A stretch of DNA of 64,000 bases, taken from assembly GCF_000585395.1 (NCBI RefSeq), contig NZ_KK073875.1:1454407-1518406 (forward strand), written 5' to 3'. The first letter of the stretch is position 1. Each line of letters starts with the position of its first letter. The DNA is from Saccharibacillus sacchari DSM 19268 (lineage in GTDB: Bacteria; Bacillota; Bacilli; Paenibacillales; Paenibacillaceae). This document shows, piece by piece, positions 54,168 through 61,603 of this stretch. The position numbers were made by a program, and so were the translations under genes. The notes under the pieces were generated by a model. The model did not search any database. It saw nothing but the letters and a program-made list of their open reading frames with translations, and was not told the DNA's origin.

Positions 54168-54559
54168 AAACGAGTGCCCGAGTGAAAAACCAGGCCTTTA
54201 ACGGTGCTACAGGTGCTGCGACCCCGAACCTGTCAATCATTCATTGTCCATCGTCAATCGTCCAATTCTGGTCGTATCCTGACGCGCAAAGCAAAATTCT
54301 GCAACAAATGTTGACCATACGCACACATTTTTGCTCAAATCATGGCTTTCACAACAAATTTCTGACGTAACGTCAACAATTTCGTTCATTTCGGACGTTT
54401 ATTCGAATTCCCCGCTGAAATTGTTGACCAAACGCTCACATTTTGCGATTTTCAGTCTTTTTTCGCGCAAAATGTTGACGAAATGAGCAGATTTTCAACT
54501 TCTGCTATGATCTACTCTGCTCGATCCGACCTGATTCAATCGAAAAGGAGAATCCACCC
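54168..54559 (+). promoter_or_regulatory. Repeat-bearing region upstream of fucA with a possible internal promoter
   Basis: A 392-base gap inside the fuc cluster. It holds three copies of a roughly 24-base sequence beginning atgttgacc/ttgttgacc and ending cacatttt or cagatttt (54308-54331, 54421-54444, 54472-54495), and an inverted partial copy near 54369-54386. A tatgat element near 54507 could serve as a -10. The repeats may bind a regulator that gives fucA-fucU separate control. Confidence 0.5.
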
Positions 54560-55237
54560 ATGACCGATCCTTATACCGTCGTCGACCCCGCCGAACGCGA
54601 GCGCCTGCTGCGCCTGCAAATTTGCGATATCGGCCGCAATCTGTTTAACAAAGACTTTATCGCCGCCAATGACGGCAATATTTCCGCCCGCCTGTCCGAT
54701 AGCGAAATTTTGGCTTCCCCGACCGGCGTCAGCAAAGGCTATCTGGAGCCGCATATGCTGGTGAAGGTCAATCTGGACGGCGAGACTGTTGAATCCGCTG
54801 AAGGCTACCGCCCGTCCACCGAAGTCAAAATGCATCTGCGCGTCTACCGCGAACTGCCGGAAATGAAAGGCGTCGTGCATGCTCATCCGCCTTACGCCAC
54901 CGCTTTCGCGATCAAAGGCGAAGCGCTCGACAAAATGATGATGCCGGAATCCGTTATCGCGATGGGCGATATTCCGCTCGCCGTATACGGAACCCCGTCG
55001 ACGGAAGAAATTCCCGATTCGATCATGCCTTTTCTCGGCAAAAAAACAGCCGTTCTGCTCGAAAGCCACGGCGCTCTGACCTGGGGCAAAAGCGTGATGG
55101 ACGCCTACATGAACATGGAGCGCCTCGAATACACCGCCAAGCTAACCTTCCTGACGCGCATGATCGACGGCGAACGCGAGCTGCCCAAGCACCGAATCGA
55201 CGAGCTGGTCGCGCTGCGCTCGTTTTACGGATTTTAG
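54560..55237 (+). CDS. fucA: L-fuculose-1-phosphate aldolase (class II aldolase/adducin family)
   Basis: A 225-residue class II aldolase. The phosphate-binding stretch is AANDGNISARL and ASPTGVSKG, the zinc ligands are in VVHAHPPYATAFA and LESHGALTWG, and the general acid Glu is in STEVKMH. The length matches FucA. It splits L-fuculose-1-phosphate into dihydroxyacetone phosphate and L-lactaldehyde. ATG at 54560 has AAAGGAG with good spacing. It is separated from fucK by a 392-base gap with repeats, and followed by fucU 22 bases later. Confidence 0.94.
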   Translation: MTDPYTVVDPAERERLLRLQICDIGRNLFNKDFIAANDGNISARLSDSEILASPTGVSKGYLEPHMLVKVNLDGETVESAEGYRPSTEVKMHLRVYRELPEMKGVVHAHPPYATAFAIKGEALDKMMMPESVIAMGDIPLAVYGTPSTEEIPDSIMPFLGKKTAVLLESHGALTWGKSVMDAYMNMERLEYTAKLTFLTRMIDGERELPKHRIDELVALRSFYGF

Positions 55238-55259
55238 GACTGAAGGAGAAGATGCCGAT

Positions 55260-55682
55260 ATGCTAAAAAAGATTCCCAAAATCCTCTCTCCCGACCTGGT
55301 ACATGCTTTGATGAAAATGGGTCACGGCGATGAGATCGTTCTGGCAGACGCCAATTTCCCCGGCCACTCGCTGCATTCTAACGTGATCCGCTGCGACGGG
55401 CTCGGCATCCCGCCGCTGCTGGACGCGATCCTGGAACTGCTGCCGCTCGACCCGTACGCGGAACATCAGGCCGCGCTGATGAGCGTCGTGCCCGGCGATC
55501 CGGTCGTGCCTACGGTCTGGGACACGTACCGCGAGATCGTCGCCCGCCATGACGCCTCGGCTACGCTGGCGTTCGAAGAACGCTTCGCTTTTTACGAACG
55601 CGCCAAAAGCGCCTACGCCGTCGTGATGACCGGCGAAGAGGCGCTGTACGGAAATATTATTTTGAAAAAAGGCGTGCTCTGA
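55260..55682 (+). CDS. fucU: RbsD/FucU family L-fucose mutarotase
   Basis: A 140-residue FucU/RbsD protein: MLKKIPKILSPDLVHALM at the N-terminus, GHGDEIVLADANFPG with the conserved His and Asp, and ERFAFYERAKSAYAVVMTGE near the end. It speeds interconversion of the alpha and beta anomers of L-fucose, feeding FucI. ATG at 55260 has GGAG upstream. It is the last gene of the fucose cluster, followed by a hairpin and a terminator. Confidence 0.93.
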   Translation: MLKKIPKILSPDLVHALMKMGHGDEIVLADANFPGHSLHSNVIRCDGLGIPPLLDAILELLPLDPYAEHQAALMSVVPGDPVVPTVWDTYREIVARHDASATLAFEERFAFYERAKSAYAVVMTGEEALYGNIILKKGVL

Positions 55683-55726
55683 TTAAAAGCGGTCAAAAGA
55701 TTCGTACTCTGTCCACGCTAGCGGTA

Positions 55727-55783
55727 GGGTTACGTTCAACTGAAGCGTACTAGAACCCTATTCGTTCCAGCTGAACGTAACCC
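55727..55783. repeat. 12-bp inverted repeat with imperfect extension
   Basis: The arms gggttacgttca (55727-55738) and tgaacgtaaccc (55772-55783) are exact reverse complements. The inner bases can pair further with mismatches. There is no T-run. It lies between fucU and its terminator. Confidence 0.55.
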
Positions 55784-55843
55784 CCTGCTTGTTCGACTGC
55801 ACGTTGATCCGTTCTTCGATCCGGCTCCGATACGTTTGTCATT

Positions 55844-55884
55844 GCCGAACCCCGATTCGTCCCTGAGACGAGACAGGGTTCGGC
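55844..55884 (+). terminator. Intrinsic terminator of the fucose operon
   Basis: A 9-bp stem (gccgaaccc / gggttcggc) with partly paired inner bases, followed by tttattt on the plus strand. It lies 160 bases past fucU and just before the convergent enzyme gene. Confidence 0.75.
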
Positions 55885-55910
55885 TTTATTTCGCTACCTT
55901 CTACCGCTTT

Positions 55911-57842
55911 TCACGCTTCCTGCTTCGCTCCGAACGTATCCATATCCAGCTTCAGCGCTAGCTCCTCTCCGGCCGCTCGCAGCGTGACCAACGTATACAC
56001 GCCGTTTCGGTTCGCGCCTTCGGATTGTCCGACCGGAATCGCGTTCGCGCTCACGCGGTAGACGTTCTTACCGAGACGGACGTCGGCAAGCCGCGCCAGA
56101 GTATAATCTTTCTCCCGTTTTTTCTCCCATGCTCTCTCCCGCGCCTTTTGCCGTTCCGGCTCCTCTTCACCCGTCTTCGGCGCAGCGACCTCGAAAACCG
56201 TATACTCCCCTCCGTTCTCGACCAATAACGGAACCCGATAATACGCTTCCGGCTTTGCCCCGCCGCCGATCGGCACGATCCGGCACGCAATCTCCAACCC
56301 CCGCTTGGAGAGCGTGTACTTCTCTTTGATCCCGAAGATCCCTTTTTGCGTCAACGCCGGTCCCGAATACCCGATCCGCAGCACAACCTCCGATGTCTCT
56401 GCCCGGTCGACCTCGACTTCGCTTTTCAGCCCGTCGCCCCGCAGTTCAGCCAAAAAAACAATTTTGCCGTCGGGCGTCCTCCATCCCGGCCCGATGCAGG
56501 CATCCGACGAATCCGCTTGTCCCGGCAGCCGATAAGCGGCATTTGCAGCAAAAGGCGCCGACAACGCAAGCTCGGTCGGCAATCCCGCTCGATGATAACG
56601 CCCAAGCCCGGTCGAATCGTATCCGGCGCTGCCGCAAAGGTCGATCTGGATCGAACGGCCGGCCGCATTGGCGAAGACGGCATGAAAAGAATCCGACGTT
56701 CGCAAAACGTATCCGCCGGCTTCCGCCGGGCAAATCGCTTCTTCGATCCCGTCATCCGCAGCCAGCCAAGCCATGTAGGCGAAACTGCCAAGGCTGACGA
56801 TATATTTGGCGTAATGCCCGTAAGGCTCCGCGCCGTATTCCGACAGCGGATCGTAGTTGTTTTTCAGATGCCGGGGAAGTTTGCCCGCTTCGGGACGTAC
56901 CCAGCGTAAAACGGATCGAACTGCCAGCTTGGCGCTGCGTTTGAATGCTCCGGCTGCTTTGAAATTGCCCAGCTTGGCATAACGCGCCGCTTCATATTCG
57001 CAAACTGCCGCGTGCAGCGCTTCGTTGAAATTGAACTGACTGCTTCGCCCGCCGTACGGAACCTGACCTGCCGCCGACTGCATAAAGAGCGACATCAACC
57101 CTCCCTGCCGGATATTCCGGTCCAATGCTTCGCGGAACTCTCCGTCGTAGCCCGATCCAAGCAGCAATCCGACATGGGCCCGAACCGTCAGATCGTACAG
57201 CATCGGGCTGCCGGGGTCCCGGTACATGCCGTTCTCGTCAAAACGCTCCAGCTGCGCCGGCCAATGCCGGGCAAAATAATCGGCGCTATCGGTCAACCCT
57301 TCCGCTTCGCGCAAATATTCACCCGTCATATTATAAATGTTGATATTATGCAGCGCTTCTTTGCCGGATACGCGACCAATCGCGTACGCGTAATGGCGTT
57401 CCGGCTCGATTTGTCCAAGCTTCTTTTTCCAGCATTCGTATTTTTTACACGGCACGAAGGATTTCACGGCACGCAGCGCCAGCATCAGCTCCTTCACGGC
57501 AAAGTCGGTTTCCGGTCCGGCATGTCCGTTATCCCCGCGTTTCGGCAGATCTTCGCAAGTCCGGTCCATCAGGTCTTCCCACGCACCCAGCTCTCCCTGT
57601 TTTCGTCCCGCAGCGATCAGCCCGCCCAAGCACGACAATACCCGGGAGCGAACCTGAAGACCGTCCTTTTCCGTGTCCGCGCCTGCCGTTTGCCCGTACC
57701 GCCAGCCGTCCAACGCATGCTCCATCAAGTCGAGATAGATACTTCGATCCGTTCCGGTTGGTTCAAAGTCCGCAGGCGTCTCCAGATCGTTCAGCTTACG
57801 CAGCAGGTTCTCCGGACATGTCTTTTGCCTTCGTTTGTCCAT
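55911..57842 (-). CDS. Putative carbohydrate-active enzyme (alpha/alpha-barrel type), last gene of the ABC operon
   Basis: A 643-residue cytosolic protein. The N-terminal two thirds are helical with aromatic/acidic patterns (HYAYAIGRVSGKEALHN, YGGRSSQFNFNEALHAA, YDPLSEYGAEPYGHYAKY) like (alpha/alpha)6 glycosidases or polysaccharide lyases; the C-terminal part is beta-rich. I cannot name the family with confidence. ATG at 57842 has AAAGG nine bases upstream and lies just after the upstream permease stop; the longer frame overlaps that gene. Its place after an LplABC importer suggests it processes the imported oligosaccharide. There is no signal peptide. Confidence 0.65.
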   Translation of the reverse strand: MDKRRQKTCPENLLRKLNDLETPADFEPTGTDRSIYLDLMEHALDGWRYGQTAGADTEKDGLQVRSRVLSCLGGLIAAGRKQGELGAWEDLMDRTCEDLPKRGDNGHAGPETDFAVKELMLALRAVKSFVPCKKYECWKKKLGQIEPERHYAYAIGRVSGKEALHNINIYNMTGEYLREAEGLTDSADYFARHWPAQLERFDENGMYRDPGSPMLYDLTVRAHVGLLLGSGYDGEFREALDRNIRQGGLMSLFMQSAAGQVPYGGRSSQFNFNEALHAAVCEYEAARYAKLGNFKAAGAFKRSAKLAVRSVLRWVRPEAGKLPRHLKNNYDPLSEYGAEPYGHYAKYIVSLGSFAYMAWLAADDGIEEAICPAEAGGYVLRTSDSFHAVFANAAGRSIQIDLCGSAGYDSTGLGRYHRAGLPTELALSAPFAANAAYRLPGQADSSDACIGPGWRTPDGKIVFLAELRGDGLKSEVEVDRAETSEVVLRIGYSGPALTQKGIFGIKEKYTLSKRGLEIACRIVPIGGGAKPEAYYRVPLLVENGGEYTVFEVAAPKTGEEEPERQKARERAWEKKREKDYTLARLADVRLGKNVYRVSANAIPVGQSEGANRNGVYTLVTLRAAGEELALKLDMDTFGAKQEA

Positions 57843-57847
57843 CCGAT

Positions 57848-58792
57848 TCATCCTTTCAACGATCCGATCATGACGCCTTTGACGAAATACTTTTGAATGA
57901 ACGGATACACGCACAGAATCGGCAGCGTCGCCACGACGATCAACGCGTACTTGAGCACGGCCGCCGCCTGCACGTTCGCCTGCTGAAGCTCGGGGTCCAT
58001 GATCATGCTGACGTCTACCTGATTCATGATCAGAATTTCCCGCAAAATGACTTGTAGCGGATAAAGCGAACGGTCATTCAGATACATCAGGGCATTGAAA
58101 TACGCGTTCCAGTGTCCGACGGCCGAGAACAGCGTGATAACCGCGATGACCGCTTTGGACAACGGCAGCACGAAGAAGAAAAAGAAGCGGATATCGCTGC
58201 ACCCGTCCATGCTTGTCGCCTCGACCAACTCGCCGGGAATCGAGGATTGGATAAACGTCCGGGCGATGATCATGTTGTACACGGACAAAGCGCCCGGAAG
58301 CACCATCGCCCACATCGTATCGATCAGGTGCAAATTGCGCATCAGCATATAAAAAGGAATCAACCCGCCGCTGAAAAACATCGTGAACGTGAACAAAATC
58401 ATAAAAAAGTTACGGCCTCTAAGCCCGGGTCTCGACAGCGCGTACGCGCATGTCATCACGACGGTAACATTGATAAACGTTCCGAGTATCGTATACAAAA
58501 ACGTATTGCCGTACGAACGCAGAATGTCTTTGTTTTTGAACACGGCCTGGTAGCCTTCTAAACTGAGATCGACCGGCCATAGCAGCACCTGTCCCGAAGA
58601 GACGGCCGTGCCTGACGAAAACGAGGCCGATAGCACATAAATTAACGGATACGCGACAGCGATCAGAATACTCGTTAAAATGATGCCGGAAAACACGTAA
58701 TAGATTTTGTCCGAAGCCGGGTGGGTAGAAAACTTGACCTTTTTGGTTCCGAGTTCGGCTTTTGACGTTCGTTTTGCCCGAGCTGTGCCCAT
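57848..58792 (-). CDS. Carbohydrate ABC transporter permease (LplC-type)
   Basis: A 314-residue inner-membrane permease with six predicted helices. It has the EAA-type cytoplasmic loop LVEATSMDGCSDIRFFFFF for contact with the ATPase, and ends FIQKYFVKGVMIGSLKG, the usual end of LplC/CUT1 permeases. ATG at 58792 has AAGGAGG upstream. It pairs with the LplB-type permease 37 bases upstream. No ATPase gene is in this operon, so a shared MsmX-type ATPase encoded elsewhere is expected. Confidence 0.92.
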   Translation of the reverse strand: MGTARAKRTSKAELGTKKVKFSTHPASDKIYYVFSGIILTSILIAVAYPLIYVLSASFSSGTAVSSGQVLLWPVDLSLEGYQAVFKNKDILRSYGNTFLYTILGTFINVTVVMTCAYALSRPGLRGRNFFMILFTFTMFFSGGLIPFYMLMRNLHLIDTMWAMVLPGALSVYNMIIARTFIQSSIPGELVEATSMDGCSDIRFFFFFVLPLSKAVIAVITLFSAVGHWNAYFNALMYLNDRSLYPLQVILREILIMNQVDVSMIMDPELQQANVQAAAVLKYALIVVATLPILCVYPFIQKYFVKGVMIGSLKG

Positions 58793-58828
58793 ATCGTTCC
58801 TCCTTGCTTTCTTTGTTGGGAAAAAGCT

Positions 58829-59776
58829 TTACCACAAGCTTGCGTTCCCCATCCGTCTGGCGGCGAAATTGACGATAATCAACAGCACGAAATTGATTAC
58901 GGAATTGAACAAGCCGATCGCCGTCGCGAAGGAAAAGTCGCCTGCGCCGATGGTCAACCCGACCTTGTACACGTACGTCGAAATCACTTCGCTGCTGGAA
59001 AGATTCAGATCGTTTTGCATCAGAAAGACTTTTTCGAAGCCGATATCCATCAGATTTCCGACCGCCAAAATCAACATGATCGTGGCTGTAGGCAAAATGG
59101 ACGGGAAATCGATATGCCGTACCCGCTGAAGCCTGGAAGCCCCGTCGATCTGAGCCGCTTCATGCAAATGCTCGTCGACCGACGACAACGCGGCGATATA
59201 GATGATGCTGCTCCAGCCGATGCCTTGCCAGATCCCCGACCATACATACAGATGCGGAAACAGATCGGGATTGGCGAACGCGTCGGGCATCACGTTTCCG
59301 GTAAAAAAGGTATACAGCGAACCGAAAGCGCCCGTTCTCGGATTGAAGATTTGCACCAGCATGCCGACGATCACGACGGTGGAAATGAAATGCGGCATAT
59401 AGGAGACCGACTGCACGATCTTTTTGAATTTTTGCCCGATAAACGAATTCAGCACCAGCGCGAACAAGATCGGCAGCGGGAACGAAATGACCAGGCTGTA
59501 CAGCGAAAGCAGCAGCGTATTGCGAATGATCGTCCAGAATTGATAAGATTCGAAAAACCGACGGAAATTGTCTAGTCCGACCCATTCGCTGCCCCAGATG
59601 CCTTTGGTGAAGTCGTATTCTTTGAACGCGATTTGTACGCCGGCCATCGGAACGTACGCGAATATGACGATATAGACGACGGCGGGCAGCAGGAACAAAT
59701 ACATCTGCCAACCGGATCTGATGCTTTTTTTCGAACCGTTTTTCGCCCGGCTCGACGGCAAAGGTTGGGATGTCAT
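58829..59776 (-). CDS. Carbohydrate ABC transporter permease (LplB-type)
   Basis: A 315-residue permease of the LplB/CUT1 class: FLLPAVVYIVIFAYVPMAGV in the first helix, ISFPLPILFALVLNSF, and the EAA loop LHEAAQIDGASRLQRVRHI. ATG at 59776 follows GGAGG by six bases; the ATG at 59782 overlaps that site. It forms a heterodimeric channel with the next gene's product. It is 44 bases downstream of the solute-binding protein gene. Confidence 0.92.
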   Translation of the reverse strand: MTSQPLPSSRAKNGSKKSIRSGWQMYLFLLPAVVYIVIFAYVPMAGVQIAFKEYDFTKGIWGSEWVGLDNFRRFFESYQFWTIIRNTLLLSLYSLVISFPLPILFALVLNSFIGQKFKKIVQSVSYMPHFISTVVIVGMLVQIFNPRTGAFGSLYTFFTGNVMPDAFANPDLFPHLYVWSGIWQGIGWSSIIYIAALSSVDEHLHEAAQIDGASRLQRVRHIDFPSILPTATIMLILAVGNLMDIGFEKVFLMQNDLNLSSSEVISTYVYKVGLTIGAGDFSFATAIGLFNSVINFVLLIIVNFAARRMGNASLW

Positions 59777-59820
59777 CGGCATCCTCCTGTTCCGGTCCTT
59801 ACGGACCTGTTAAGTCACGC

Positions 59821-61470
59821 TCATTGAGCCTGCGATCGGTCGTAAGCCGCTTGAGCCACTTCCAGATAAGCATCCAGCCCCATCTTATTCAGTTCTTCCA
59901 GATAAGAATCCCATTGCGACATCGGACGGTTGCCCGTGATAAACGCGACGGCGCTTTCGTTAACGTAGTTATCGATCGCCGTTTTGCTATCCGCGATTTG
60001 CTTCAGTTCGTCCGGCGTATAGCTCAGTTTGGAGATCGATTCTTCGGGAAACGCCGTTACGTATCCGTCCGCGTAAGCAGGCTGCCAGTTGGGCGCTGCC
60101 GCGGCATCGTCTTTTTTCATATTGGAAGCCGAATTGTTGGTCTCGAGCGAACGGTAAGCCGGATTCGCGTCGTTCCAATTTTTGTTTTGCGGATTGTTCC
60201 AGATGCCCGGATTCAGATCCGCCAACTGGGTCGGGATGCCTTCCGTTTCTTCGAACGGGCCGAGATACTGCGCCGTGATCGACGGATCGTCGCTCCAGTC
60301 CACGTCTTTTTCGCCGTAACGGCTGACTTTGGACATTTCCGGATCAAGCAAATAATCGCCGACTTTGAAAGCCAGTTCGGGGTCGGCCGCGTCTTTCGTA
60401 ATAAACCAGAGCGGCGTAGGCATCGAAGGGCTGTACGGCGTTGCGGAGAATCCGGCAGGGCCTTTGACCGGCGCAAGCAGCGTCATATGATTCTCCAACT
60501 CCGTTCCGAACGCGCTGTAGCTTCCGGCCGGAACGACGCCCGCCATGCCGCCTTGTACGTTGATGAGCGCCTTCATCTGCGTCTCGTCCTGGGTGAACGA
60601 CAACGGGGAAAGCAGACCTTCGGCGACCAGTCGGTTCATGTACTCCAATCCTTCTTTCCATTCCGGCTGCGTGAACGAAGGGAATATTTTGCCGTCCCGC
60701 ACGTCCAGATACCCTTTCGCCGGATCGGCGTACAAGAACGCGTTCATCAAAAACACGCGTACGTTCTGCGACCAGCCGTTCGTGGAGCCGACCATGCCGA
60801 TTTCGTCTTTTTTGCCGTTGCCGTTAGGGTCCTGTTCCGCGAATGCTTTTAATACGCTATACAGTTCGTCCGTCGTTCGCGGCGTTTCCAGGTTCAGCTT
60901 GTCCAGCCAATCGGCATTGATCCACGCCCGATTGGAGCCTTCGTTCCATTCGTATACGTTGTGGCGCGGCAGCGAATAGACGCTTCCGTCCGCCAGCTTC
61001 ATCGCGTTGTACACGAAGTCTTTGTCCGGGATCGCGTTGAAGTTGGGCGCAAGCTCGGCGTTGTTCAGATAATCGTCCTGTTTGATGAACACGCCTTTGG
61101 CCGCATAATCATAGATCGTCGACTCGTTCAAATACACATTGATCACGTCGGGAAGCTTCGAGCCGGACGATACCATCAAAGACAGCTTGGTGATCGCTTC
61201 CTCCGCCTGGCTCGGCAGTTCCATGAATTGCAGGTCCACGTTCATCGCTTCTTCGATCCGCTTGGTGTAATGGTTGGTCTCGTAATCTTCGACGTTGGGA
61301 TTAGCCTGCACCGCCACCGTAATAATCGGACGCCCGTCTTCGCCTACGGCCGGCGCGGCTTCCTGCTCGTTGCCCGAAGCGCAGGCCGACAGCAGCGTTC
61401 CCGCCAAGATCACAGCCAGAGCCGATGCCGTTCCTTTTCGCCATGCCCCATATCTCGTTCGTATGCTCAA
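59821..61470 (-). CDS. Extracellular solute-binding lipoprotein (LipO/LplA-type)
   Basis: A 549-residue sugar-binding lipoprotein. The signal peptide ends in the lipobox LLSACASG (Cys near 29), followed by an acidic linker. The mature part resembles family 1 binding proteins of Paenibacillus (MVSSGSKLPDVINVY, NWNDANPAYRSLETNNSA). TTG at 61470 is the start, with GGGAGG eight bases upstream. It delivers oligosaccharide to the two downstream permeases. The substrate cannot be read from sequence; nearness to the fucose operon hints at a fucose-containing glycan. Confidence 0.9.
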   Translation of the reverse strand: MSIRTRYGAWRKGTASALAVILAGTLLSACASGNEQEAAPAVGEDGRPIITVAVQANPNVEDYETNHYTKRIEEAMNVDLQFMELPSQAEEAITKLSLMVSSGSKLPDVINVYLNESTIYDYAAKGVFIKQDDYLNNAELAPNFNAIPDKDFVYNAMKLADGSVYSLPRHNVYEWNEGSNRAWINADWLDKLNLETPRTTDELYSVLKAFAEQDPNGNGKKDEIGMVGSTNGWSQNVRVFLMNAFLYADPAKGYLDVRDGKIFPSFTQPEWKEGLEYMNRLVAEGLLSPLSFTQDETQMKALINVQGGMAGVVPAGSYSAFGTELENHMTLLAPVKGPAGFSATPYSPSMPTPLWFITKDAADPELAFKVGDYLLDPEMSKVSRYGEKDVDWSDDPSITAQYLGPFEETEGIPTQLADLNPGIWNNPQNKNWNDANPAYRSLETNNSASNMKKDDAAAAPNWQPAYADGYVTAFPEESISKLSYTPDELKQIADSKTAIDNYVNESAVAFITGNRPMSQWDSYLEELNKMGLDAYLEVAQAAYDRSQAQ

Positions 61471-61603
61471 CTTGTGTTCCTCCCTCTTGTTTGGAATCGC
61501 TTACAAATTCAATGTAGACAACGTTTCCGTTTCGCGGAACCGGCACTTTTGCGATCGCTGTCGCAGCGTCCGATCCGGGCACTGGCGCTTTCTTTTCGTT
61601 CCG

